Assembly: GCF_021601625.1 (NCBI RefSeq)
Contig: NZ_BQHR01000024.1
Span: forward strand, 1-64,000
Direction of reading: 5' to 3'
DNA from: Pseudomonas paraglycinae
Lineage (GTDB): Bacteria; Pseudomonadota; Gammaproteobacteria; Pseudomonadales; Pseudomonadaceae
Length of the DNA: 64,000 nt
Part shown: positions 34,901-46,900 of the stretch, piece by piece
Layout of the letters: every line of letters begins with the position of its first letter
Numbering within the stretch: the stretch's first letter is position 1
Translations under genes and position numbers: made by a program
The notes under the pieces: generated by a model
Told to the model about the DNA's origin: nothing
Database searches by the model: none
Seen by the model: only the letters and a program-made list of their open reading frames with translations

Positions 34901-37900
34901 GGTTGGCGCCCCGGTAACCGGCTCGCCTGTGGTTGTGACCCTGGCCAATGGTCAGGCGATCACCATCGAAGTCGGCAAAACCACCGGCACCGTGACCACC
35001 ACCGCGCCGAATGACGTGCTGGCCGGCCATGCACCGCTGACCAACTCGATCACCAACGTCAGCGGCGGCAACTACGAAAACCTCGTGGCCGACAAAACGC
35101 CGGTCAGCACCACCATCACCGACACCGTCGACACCACCACCGTATCGCTGACCGCCACCGGCAACGTCAACGAGGGCGGGCAGATCATCTACACCGCCAC
35201 CCTGACCAACCCGGCCGGCACCTCGGTGACCGTGACGTTGAGCAACGGCTCCGTCATCACCATCGAAGCCGGCAAAACCACTGGCACCGTGACCGTTCCG
35301 GCTCCTGCCGATGACGTCTACAAAGATGCCGGCAAAGTCGAAGTGACCATCAAGGACACTTCCGGCGGCAATTTCGAAAACCTGGTGGCCAACCCGACGC
35401 CAGCGGTGACCAACGTCGCCGACACCATCAACACCACGCACCTGACCCTCAGCGCCGAAAGCTATGTGCTCGAAGGCACGTCGATCACTTACACCGCGAC
35501 CTTGACTAACGCCGCGCAGACGCCGGTGACCGTCAACCTGAGCAACGGCCAGACCATCGTTATCGAGGCCGGCAAGACCAGCGGTTCGGTGACCATCCCG
35601 GCGCCGAGCGATGACGTCTACAAGGATGTCAGCAAGCTCACCGTGACCATGACCGATGCCAGCGGCGGCAACTTCGAGAAGCTCGACGTCAGCAAGACGC
35701 CGGTCAGCACCACGGTCAACGACACCATCGACAAGACCACGCTGACCCTGAGCGCCAGCGATACTGTCAGCGAAGGTGGCCAGATCACCTACACCGCGAC
35801 CCTGAGCAACCCGGCCGGCACCCCCATGACCGTGACCCTGGCCAACGGCGCGGTCATCAACATCGCCGCCGGTGCCACCACCGGTTCGGTGAACTTCCCT
35901 GCGCCGGCCAACACGCCTTACATCGATGGCGGCAAGGTGCAGACCGCGATTGCCAGCCACAGCGGCGGCAACTTCGAACAAGTCGATGCCAACCGTTCGG
36001 CGGTGGTGACCAAAGTCACCGACACCGTCGACACCACCAACATCAGCCTGAGCGCCACCGGCTCGGTCGCCGAAGGCGGTTCGATCGTCTACACCGCGAC
36101 CCTGACCAACCCGGCCGGCACGGCCATGACCGTGACCCTGAGCAACGGCGCGGTGATCAACATCGCCAAAGGCGCGAGCACCGGCACCATCACCGTCGCC
36201 GCACCGGGCGACGACGTGTACAAGGACGCCGGCAAAGTCGACGCCAGCATCACCAAGACCACGGGCGGCAACTTTGAAAACCTGGTGGTCGACAAGACCC
36301 CGGCGGTGACCGACATCACCGACACCATCGATACCAGCACCGTTTCCCTGAGCGCCACCGCCAGCACCGTTGAAGGCGGCGTGGTGGTTTACACCGCCTC
36401 CGTCACCGCACCGGTGACCGGTTCGCCAGTGGTCGTGACCCTGTCCAACGGGCAAACCATCACCATCCCGGTCGGCGCCAGCAGCGCCAGCGTCAACTAC
36501 ACCGCACCGAACGATGCACTGGCCGGCGGCAACACGCTGAGCGTGAAGATCGACGGCACCAGCGGCGGCAATTACGAAAACCTGGTCGCCGACAAGACTC
36601 CGGCCGTGACGTCAGTCACCGACACCGTCGACACCACCAACCTGACCTTGAGCGCTACAGGTTCCGTGGCTGAAGGTGGTTCGATCGTTTACACCGCCAC
36701 CCTGACCAATCCAGCTGGCACGCCAGTGACCGTGACCCTGAGCAACGGCTCGGTGATCACCATCGAAGCGGGTAAAACCACTGGCACCGTGACCGTTCCG
36801 GCCCCTGCCGATGACGTTTACAAAGACGCCGGCAAAGTCGAAGTGACCATCAAGGATGCGTCCGGCGGCAACTTCGAGAATCTGGTTCCGAGCACCGTTC
36901 CGGCCGTCACTGAAGTGACTGACACCATCGATACGTCGACCGTGAAGCTGAGCGCCGATACGTCGGTGGCCGAGGGCGGCACCGTCACCTACACCGCCAC
37001 TGTTGGCGCTCCGGTGACCGGCTCGCCGGTCACCGTGACCCTGGCCAACGGTCAGACCATCACCATCGAAGTCGGCAAGACCACCGGCACCATCACCACC
37101 ACCGCGCCGAACGATGCGCTCAACGGTCACACACCGCTGAGCAACTCGATCACTGGCGTGAGCGGCGGTAACTACGAAAATCTGGTGGCCGACAAGACGC
37201 CGGTCAGCACCACTGTGACTGACACCGTCGACACCACCGACCTGACGCTGACCGCGACCGGCACGGTGGCCGAAGGTGGTTCGATAACCTACACCGCCAC
37301 TCTGACCAACCCGGCCGGCACGCCGGTGACCGTGACGTTGAGCAACGGCTCCGTCATCACCATCGAGGCCGGCAAAACCTCCGGCACCGTGACCGTCGAT
37401 GCACCGAAAGACGACGTCTACAAGGACGCCGGCAAGGTCGAAGTGACCATCAAGGATGCAACCGGTGGCAACTTCGAGAATCTGGTACCGAGCACTGTTC
37501 CTGCCGTTACCGAAGTCACTGACACCATCGACACCACCACAGTCAAACTGACTGCGACCGAGTCGGCGGCGGAAGGTGGCACTGTCACTTACACCGCGAC
37601 CGTTGGCGCTCCGGTGACCGGTTCTCCAGTGACCGTAACCCTGGCCAACGGTCAGTCGATCACCATCGAAGTCGGCAAGACCACCGGCACCATCACTACT
37701 ACTGCGCCGAATGACGCGTTGAACGGTCACACTCCGCTGACCAACGCGATCACCGGCGTGAGCGGCGGCAACTACGAGAATCTGGTCGCCGACAAGACTC
37801 CGGTTTCGACGACCGTCACTGACACCGTCGACACCACCAACCTGACCCTGAGCGCCACCGATTCCGTGGCCGAGGGCGGCTCGATCACCTACACCGCGAC

Positions 37901-40900
37901 CCTGACCAACCCGGCCGGCACTCCGGTGACCGTGACATTGAGCAACGGCTCCGTCATCACCATCGAGGCCGGTAAAACCACCGGCACCGTGACCGTCGAT
38001 GCGCCGAAAGATGACGTCTACAAGGACGCCGGCAAAGTCGAAGTCACGATCAAGGATGCCTCCGGCGGCAACTTCGAGAACCTGGTGCCGAGCACTGTTC
38101 CGGCTGTTACCGAAGTCACCGATACCATCGACACCACCACGGTGAAACTCACCGCGACCGAGTCGGCGGCTGAAGGCGGTACCGTTACTTACACCGCGAC
38201 CGTCGGCGCTCCGGTGACGGGTTCGCCTGTGACCGTAACCCTGGCCAATGGTCAGTCGATCACTATCGAAGTCGGCAAGACCACCGGCACCATCAGCACC
38301 ACCGCACCGAACGACGCGTTGAACGGTCACACCCCGCTGACCAACGCGATCACTGGCGTTTCCGGCGGCAATTACGAGAATCTCGTAGCCGACAAGACCC
38401 CGGTTTCGACCACCGTCACCGATACCGTCGACACCACCAACCTGACCCTCAGCGCCACTGACTCGGTGGCCGAGGGCGGTTCGATCGTTTACACCGCGAC
38501 CCTGACCAACCCGGCCGGCACCCCGGTGACCGTGACGTTGAGCAACGGCGCCGTCATCACCATCGAGGCCGGTAAAACCACCGGCACCGTGACCGTCGAT
38601 GCGCCGAAAGACGACGTCTACAAAGATGCCGGCAAGGTCGAAGTCACCATCAAGGATGCAACTGGCGGCAACTTCGAGAACCTGGTGCCAAGCACCGCTC
38701 CAGCCGTCACCGAAGTCACCGACACCATCGACACCTCGACCGTCAAACTGACTGCGACCGAGTCGGCTGCTGAAGGCGGCACTGTTACCTACACCGCCAC
38801 CGTTGGCGCGCCAGTGACCGGCTCGCCTGTGACCGTGACCCTGGCCAACGGTCAGTCGATCACCATCGAAGTTGGCAAGACCACCGGCACCGTTACCACC
38901 ACCGCGCCAAACGATGCGCTCAACGGCCATACGCCGCTGACCAACTCGATCACCGGTGTGAGCGGCGGCAACTACGAAAACCTCGTGGCCGACAAAACCC
39001 CGGTCAGCACCACCGTGACCGACACCGTCGACACCACCACCCTGACCCTGAGCGCCACGCCGGAAGTCAACGAAGGTGGCCAGATCACCTACACCGCGAC
39101 CCTGACCAACGCCGCCGGCACCCCGGTGACCGTGACCTTGAGCAACGGCGCAGTGATCACCATCGAGGCCGGTAAAACCTCCGGCACCGTGACCGTCGAT
39201 GCACCGAAGGACGACGTCTACAAGGACGCCGGCAAAGTCGAGACGACCATTTCGACCACCACCGGTGGCAACTTCGAGAACCTGGTCACCAGCACCGCCC
39301 CGGCGGTCACCACCGTCAATGACACCATCGACACGTCCACCGTGTCGCTGACCGCCACCGCCAACGTCGCCGAAGGCGAAACCGTGGTTTACACCGCGAC
39401 CGCGACGGCGCCAGTGACCGGTTCGCCGCTCGTCGTGACCCTGTCCAACGGACAGACCATCACCATCGCCGTCGGCGAAACCACCGGCACCGTGAATTTC
39501 GTCGCGCCGAACAGCCCGTTGGCGGGCGGCAGCTCGCTGAGCGTGACCATCGACAAGGCCACCGGTGGCAATTACGAAAACCTGGCGGTCGACGGCAAAC
39601 CGGCAAATACCTCGGTTTCGGACACTGTCGACACGACCAACCTGAACCTGACGGCCACCGATTCGGTTGCCGAGGGTGGTTCGATCACTTACACCGCGAC
39701 CCTGACCAACCCGGCGGGTACGCCGGTGACCGTGACCCTGTCGAACGGCGCCGTCATCACCATCGAGGCCGGTAAAACCACCGGCACCGTGACCGTCGAT
39801 GCACCGAAAGACGACGTCTACAAAGACGCCGGCAAAGTCGAGGCAACCATTTCGACCGCTACTGGCGGTGGTTTCGAGAACCTGGTGCCAAGCACCGTTC
39901 CGGCCGTGACCAACGTCACCGACACCATCGACACCACCACGGTGAAACTGACCGCGACCGAGTCGGCGGCTGAAGGCGGAAACGTTACTTACACCGCTAT
40001 CGTCGGCGCGCCTGTGACCGGTTCGCCTGTGACCGTGACCCTGTCCAACGGACAGTCGATCACTATCGAAGTCGGCAAAACCACGGGCACCGTCACCACC
40101 ACCGCACCGAACGATGCGCTCAACGGCCATGCGCCACTGACCAACGCGATCACTGGCGTGACTGGCGGCAACTACGAAAATCTCGTGGCTGACAAAACCC
40201 CGGTCAGCACCACCGTGACTGACACCGTCGACACCACCAACCTGACCCTGAGCGCAACTGGCTCGGTGGCCGAGGGTGGTTCGATCGTCTACACCGCGAC
40301 CCTGACCAACCCGGCCGGCACTCCGGTGACCGTGACCCTGTCGAACGGCGCTGTCATCACCATCGAGGCCGGCAAAACCTCCGGCACCGTGACCGTCGAT
40401 GCACCGAAAGACGACGTCTACAAAGATGCTGGCAAAGTCGAGGCAACCATTTCGACCGCCACCGGTGGCAACTTCGAGAACCTGGTGCCGAGCACCGTTC
40501 CGGCCGTGACCGAAGTCACCGACACCATCGACACCACCACCGTCAAACTGACCGCGACTGAATCGGCAGCTGAAGGTGGCACCGTCACTTACACCGCTAC
40601 CGTCGGCGCACCTGTGACCGGTTCGCCAGTCACCGTGACGCTGGCCAACGGTCAGTCGATCACCATCGAAGTGGGCAAGACCACCGGCACCGTGACCACC
40701 ACTGCGCCAAACGATGCGCTTAACGGCCACACGCCGCTGACCAACGCGATCACTGGCGTGAGCGGTGGCAACTACGAAAACCTCGTCGCCGACAAGACGC
40801 CGGTCAGCACCACCGTGACCGACACCGTCGACACCACCAATCTGTCGCTGACCGCGACCGACAGCGTGGCCGAAGGTGGCTCGATCGTTTACACCGCGAC

Positions 40901-43900
40901 CCTGACCAACCCGGCCGGCACACCGCTGACCGTGACCCTGTCGAACGGCGCTGTCATCACCATCGAGGCCGGCAAAACCACCGGCACCGTGACCGTCGCC
41001 GCGCCAACCGATGACGTCTACAAAGACGCCGGCAAAGTCGAAGTCACGATCAAGGACGCAACCGGTGGCAACTTCGAGAACCTGGTTCCGAGCACCGTTC
41101 CAGCCGTAACGGAAGTCACCGACACCGTCGATACGACGACCGTGAAGCTGACCGCTTCCGAAACGGCCGCTGAAGGTGGCACCGTCACTTACACCGCGAC
41201 TGTTGGCGCGCCAGTGACCGGCTCGCCTGTGACCGTGACCCTGGCCAATGGTCAGTCGATCACCATCGAGGTGGGCAAAACCACTGGCACTGTCACCACC
41301 ACCGCGCCGAACGATGCACTCAACGGCCACACGCCGCTGACCAACGCGATCACCGGCGTGACTGGCGGCAACTACGAAAACCTCGTAGCCGACAAAACGC
41401 CGGTGTCGACCACCGTCACTGACACCGTCGACACCACCAATCTGACCCTCAGCGCCACCAATTCGGTTGCCGAGGGCGGTTCGATCACTTACACCGCCAC
41501 ACTGACCAACGCTGCGGGCACTCCGGTGACCGTGACCTTGAGCAACGGCGCCGTGATCACCATCGAAGCTGGCAAAACCACCGGCACCGTGACCGTCGAT
41601 GCACCGAAAGACGACGTCTACAAAGATGCCGGCAAGGTCGAAGTCACTATCAAGGATGCGTCCGGCGGAAACTTCGAGAATCTGGTGCCGAGCACTGTTC
41701 CGGCGGTTACCGAAGTCACCGACACCATCGACACCACCACGGTCAAACTGACCGCGACCGAGTCGGCGGCTGAAGGCGGCACCGTCACCTACACCGCGAC
41801 TGTTGGCGCGCCTGTGACCGGTTCGCCAGTCACCGTGACACTGTCCAACGGTCAGTCGATCACCATCGAAGTCGGCAAGACCACCGGCACCGTCACCACC
41901 ACCGCACCGAACGATGCGCTGACCGGCCACGCGCCGTTGACCAACGCGATCACCGGCGTGACGGGCGGCAACTACGAGAACCTCGTAGCCGACAAAACAC
42001 CGGTTTCGACCACCGTCACTGACACGGTCGACACCACCAACCTGACCCTCAGCGCCACCAATTCGGTTGCCGAGGGCGGTTCGATCACTTACACCGCCAC
42101 ACTGACCAACGCTGCGAGCACTCCGGTGACCGTGACCTTGAGCAACGGCGCCGTAATCACCATCGAAGCTGGCAAAACCACCGGCACCGTGACCGTCGAC
42201 GCACCGAAAGACGACGTCTACAAAGACGCCGGCAAAGTCGAAGCGACCATTTCGACCGCCACCGGTGGCAACTTCGAGAACCTGGTGCCAAGCACCGTTC
42301 CGGCCGTGACCCAGGTCACCGATACCATCGACACCACCACGGTGAAACTCACCGCGACCGCGTCGGCGGCTGAAGGCGGCACCGTCACCTACACCGCTAC
42401 CGTTGGCGCGCCGGTGACTGGCTCGCCAGTGACCGTGAACCTGTCGAATGGCCAGAGCATCACCATCGAAGTGGGTAAAACCACCGGCACCGTGACGACC
42501 ACGGCACCTAACGATGCGCTCAACGGCCACGCGCCGCTGACCAACGCGATCACCAACGTGACGGGCGGCAACTACGAAAATCTGGTGGCCGACAAGACGC
42601 CGGTCAGCACTACCGTGACCGACACCGTCGACACCACCAACCTGTCGCTCAGCGCGACCGGCACCGTGGCCGAAGGTGGTTCGATCACCTACACCGCGAC
42701 ACTGACCAACGCTGCGGGCACCCCGGTGACCGTGACCTTGAGCAATGGCGCCGTGATCACCATCGAGGCCGGTAAAACCACGGGCACCGTGACCGTCGCC
42801 GCGCCAGCCGATGACGTCTACAAAGACGCCGGCAACGTGCAAGCCACGATCACCAACGCCACGGGCGGCAACTTCGAAAACCTGGTGACCAGCACCACGC
42901 CAGCAGTGACCAGCGTTACTGACACCATCGACACCACCACCGTGAAGCTGACCGCGACCGCAACAGCGGCCGAGGGTGGCACCGTCACCTACACCGCGAC
43001 CGTAGGTGCGCCAGTGACTGGCTCGCCTGTGACCGTGAACCTGTCGAATGGCCAGAGCATTACCATCGAAGTCGGCAAGACCACCGGCACCGTGACCACT
43101 ACCGCGCCGAACGACGCGCTGACCGGTCATGCACCGCTGACCAACGCAATCACCGGCGTGAGCGGTGGCAACTACGAAAATCTGGTGGCTGATAAAACCC
43201 CGGTTTCGACCACCGTCACCGACACCGTCGATACCACCAATCTGTCGCTCAGCGCGACCGGCACCGTGGCCGAAGGCGGATCGATCACCTACACCGCGAC
43301 CCTGACCAACGCCGCTGGCTCGCCAGTGACCGTGACCTTGTCGAACGGTGCAGTGATCACTATCGAAGCGGGCAAAACCGCCGGCACCGTGACCGTTCCT
43401 GCGCCAGCCGACGACGTCTACAAGGACGCCGGCAACGTACAGGCAACGATCACCAACGCCAGCGGTGGCAACTTCGAGAACCTGGTCACCAGCACCACAC
43501 CAGCGGTGACCAGCGTTACTGACACCATCGACACCACCACCGTGAAGCTGACTGCAACCGCGACCGCGGCTGAAGGTGGCACCGTCACTTACACCGCTAC
43601 CGTGGGCGCGCCGGTGACCGGCTCGCCTGTGACCGTAAACCTGTCCAACGGTCAGTCGATCACCATCGAAGTCGGCAAAACCACCGGCACCGTGACCACC
43701 ACCGCGCCGAACGACGTGCTGAACGGTCATGCACCGCTGACCAACGCCATCACCAACGTCAGCGGCGGTAACTACGAGAACCTAGTTGCCGACAAGACCC
43801 CGGTCTCGACCACCGTCACTGACACCGTCGACACCACCAACCTGTCCCTGAGCGCTACCAACTCGGTCGCCGAGGGTGGCTCGATCACCTACACCGCAAC

Positions 43901-46900
43901 CCTGACCAATGCTGCGGGCACTCCGGTAACCGTGACCTTGAGCAACGGCGCCGTGATCACCATCGAAGCGGGCAAAACCACGGGCACCGTGACCGTTCCT
44001 GCGCCAGCCGATGACGTCTACAAAGACGCCGGTAACGTGCAAGCCACGATCACCAATGCCACGGGCGGCAACTTCGAAAACCTGGTGACCAGCACCACGC
44101 CAGCAGTGACCAGCGTTACTGACACCATCGACACCACCACCGTGAAGCTGACCGCAACCGCAACAGCGGCCGAGGGTGGCACCGTCACCTACACCGCTAC
44201 CGTGGGTGCGCCGGTGACTGGCTCGCCGGTAACCGTGAATCTGGCCAACGGTCAGTCAATCACCATCGAAGTCGGCAAGACCACCGGGACCGTGACCACT
44301 GCCGCGCCGAACGACGCGTTGACCGGCCACACACCGCTGACCAACTCGATCACCAACGTTTCTGGCGGCAACTACGAAAACCTCGTGGCCGACAAGACGC
44401 CGGTCAGCACCACCGTGACTGACACCGTTGACACCACCAACCTGTCGCTCAGCGCGACCGGCACCGTGGCCGAGGGTGGCTCGATCACCTACACCGCGAC
44501 CCTGACCAACGCCGCTGGCTCACCAGTGACCGTGACCCTGTCGAACGGCGCCGTGATCACCATCGAAGCCGGTAAAACCACGGGCACCGTGACCGTTCCT
44601 GCGCCAGCTGACGACGTCTACAAAGACGCCGGCAACGTGCAGGCGACGATCAAGTCCGCCACCGGCGGCAACTTCGAGAACCTGGTCACCAGCACCACAC
44701 CAGCCGTGACCAGCGTCACCGACACTATCGACACCACCACCGTGAAGCTGACCGCGACCACGACGGCGGCCGAAGGTGGCAACGTGGTCTACACCGCGAC
44801 CGTCGGCGCGCCAGTGACAGGCTCGCCTGTGACCGTGACCCTGGCCAACGGTCAGTCGATCACCATCGAAGTCGGCAAAACCACCGGCACCGTGACCACT
44901 ACCGCGCCGAACGACGCGTTGACCGGCCACACGCCGCTGACCAACGCGATCACCAACGTCAGCGGCGGCAACTACGAAAACCTCGTGGCCGACAAGACAC
45001 CGGTCAGCACCACCGTCACCGACACCATCGACACCACCAACCTGTCGCTCAGCGCGACCGGCACCGTGGCCGAAGGTGGTTCGATCACCTACACCGCAAC
45101 CCTGACCAATGCCGCTGGCTCGCCAGTGACCGTGACCCTGAGCAACGGTTCGGTGATCACCATCGAAGCGGGTAAAACCACCGGCACCGTGACGGTTCCA
45201 GCCCCAGCCGATGACGTCTACAAGGACGCCGGCAATGTGCAGGCCACGATCACCAACGCTACCGGCGGCAATTTCGAAAACCTGGTGACCAGCAACACAC
45301 CAGCCGTGACCAGCGTCACCGATACCATCGACACCACCACCGTCAGCATCACCGGCAGCACCTCGGTGACCGAAGGCCAGACCGCCAGCTACACCGTCAG
45401 CCTGACCCACCCGGCGCAGACCGAAGTGACCCTGAAAATCGTCTACAGCGGCACCGCCGCCGACGGTTCGGACTTCACCGGCGTGTACACCGTGAAGATC
45501 CCGGCCGGTGCCAGCAGCGCGCAGTTCAACGTTGCGACCATCGACGACAAGATCACCGAAGGCACCGAGAACTTCGTGGTCAAGATCGACTCGGCCACCG
45601 GTGGCAACTTCGAAAACCTGGCGGTCAGCAGCACCAATGGCAGCGTCAGCACCTCGATCATCGACAACGATGCACCGCCGGTCATCGACCTCGACGCCAA
45701 CAACTCCAGCGGTGCAACGGGTGCCGACTACAAGGTGACCTTCACCGAGAACACCCCGGGCGCAGGCGTGTCGATTGCCGACACCGACATCAAGATCACC
45801 GACCCGGACAGCACCATGCTGACCGGCGCCACCGTCGTGCTGACCAACCGTCAGGACGGCGATGCGCTGAATCTGGGCAACAGCGTCAACGGCATCACCA
45901 TCAACGCCAACAGCACCAACGGCACCGTCACCCTGACCCTGTCGGGCAACGCGACGCTCGCCGACTACATGCAGGCGATCAAGAACATCAGCTTCACCAA
46001 CAGCAGTGAAGATCCGAGCACCGTGCCACGGATCATCACCGTGACCGTGACCGATGGCGGCAACTACTCCAACACCGCGACCACCACGGTCAACGTGGTG
46101 GCGGTCAACGATGCGCCGGTCGCTGCACCGGTCAACGTCACCGGCACCGAAGACACCCCGCTGGTTCTCGGCTGGTCGACCTTCGGCGTCAGCGACGTCG
46201 ACAGCCCGGCCAGCAGCCTGGGCGTGAAAATCACCCAGCTGCCGGGCGAAGGCAAACTGCAGTATCTGGACGGTTCGACCTGGAAAGACGTCGCCACCAA
46301 CCAGACCTTCAGCAAGGCCGACATCGACGCCGGCAAGCTGCGCTTCCTGCCGGATGCCAACGAGTCGGGTGTGAACGGTTACGGTGGCACTGGCGTTGGT
46401 AACAATCAGGCCGACTACGCGCAGATCAAATTCCAGCCAACCGACGGCCAGTTGCTGGGCAACACTGGCACCATCAAGATCGACATCACGCCGGTGGCGG
46501 ATGCACCGACCCTGTCGGTGGCCGACAACAGCGTGAAGTCCACCGGCCTGATCAAGGAAGTCTGGACCGGTCTGTCGGGCCTGGGCACCGACGGCAGCGG
46601 CGCCAACTCGACCACCCTGAAAAACGTGATCGACGGCGCAGGCAAGCCGAACACCAGCGGCACTGTGAACAACGTGCAGTCCGATGGCAGCGTGACCGCC
46701 GGCACTGCGTCGAAAACCTCGGGCCTGATTTATCTGGAAGCCGGCAAGACCTACACCTTCAGCGGCACCGGTGATGACAGCCTGCTGGTGACCATCGGCG
46801 GCAAGAACGTGGCCTCGACCACGTGGGGCGCGGGCGGCAACCTCAACGGTTCGTTCACCCCGACCACCAGCGGTTACTACACCCTGGACATCTACCACCA

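Noticed and set aside
36612-43730. A 2,372-codon open frame antisense to lapA, with others at 33663-36455 and 44520-47351
   Set aside because: It arises because the 300-bp repeats are a multiple of three and lack stops in that antisense frame; the His/Gly/Arg/Asp-rich product has no domain and lapA is certain.
32739-45338. Regular repeats resembling a very large array
   Set aside because: The repeats are coding, 300 bp long and contiguous without unique spacers; not CRISPR.
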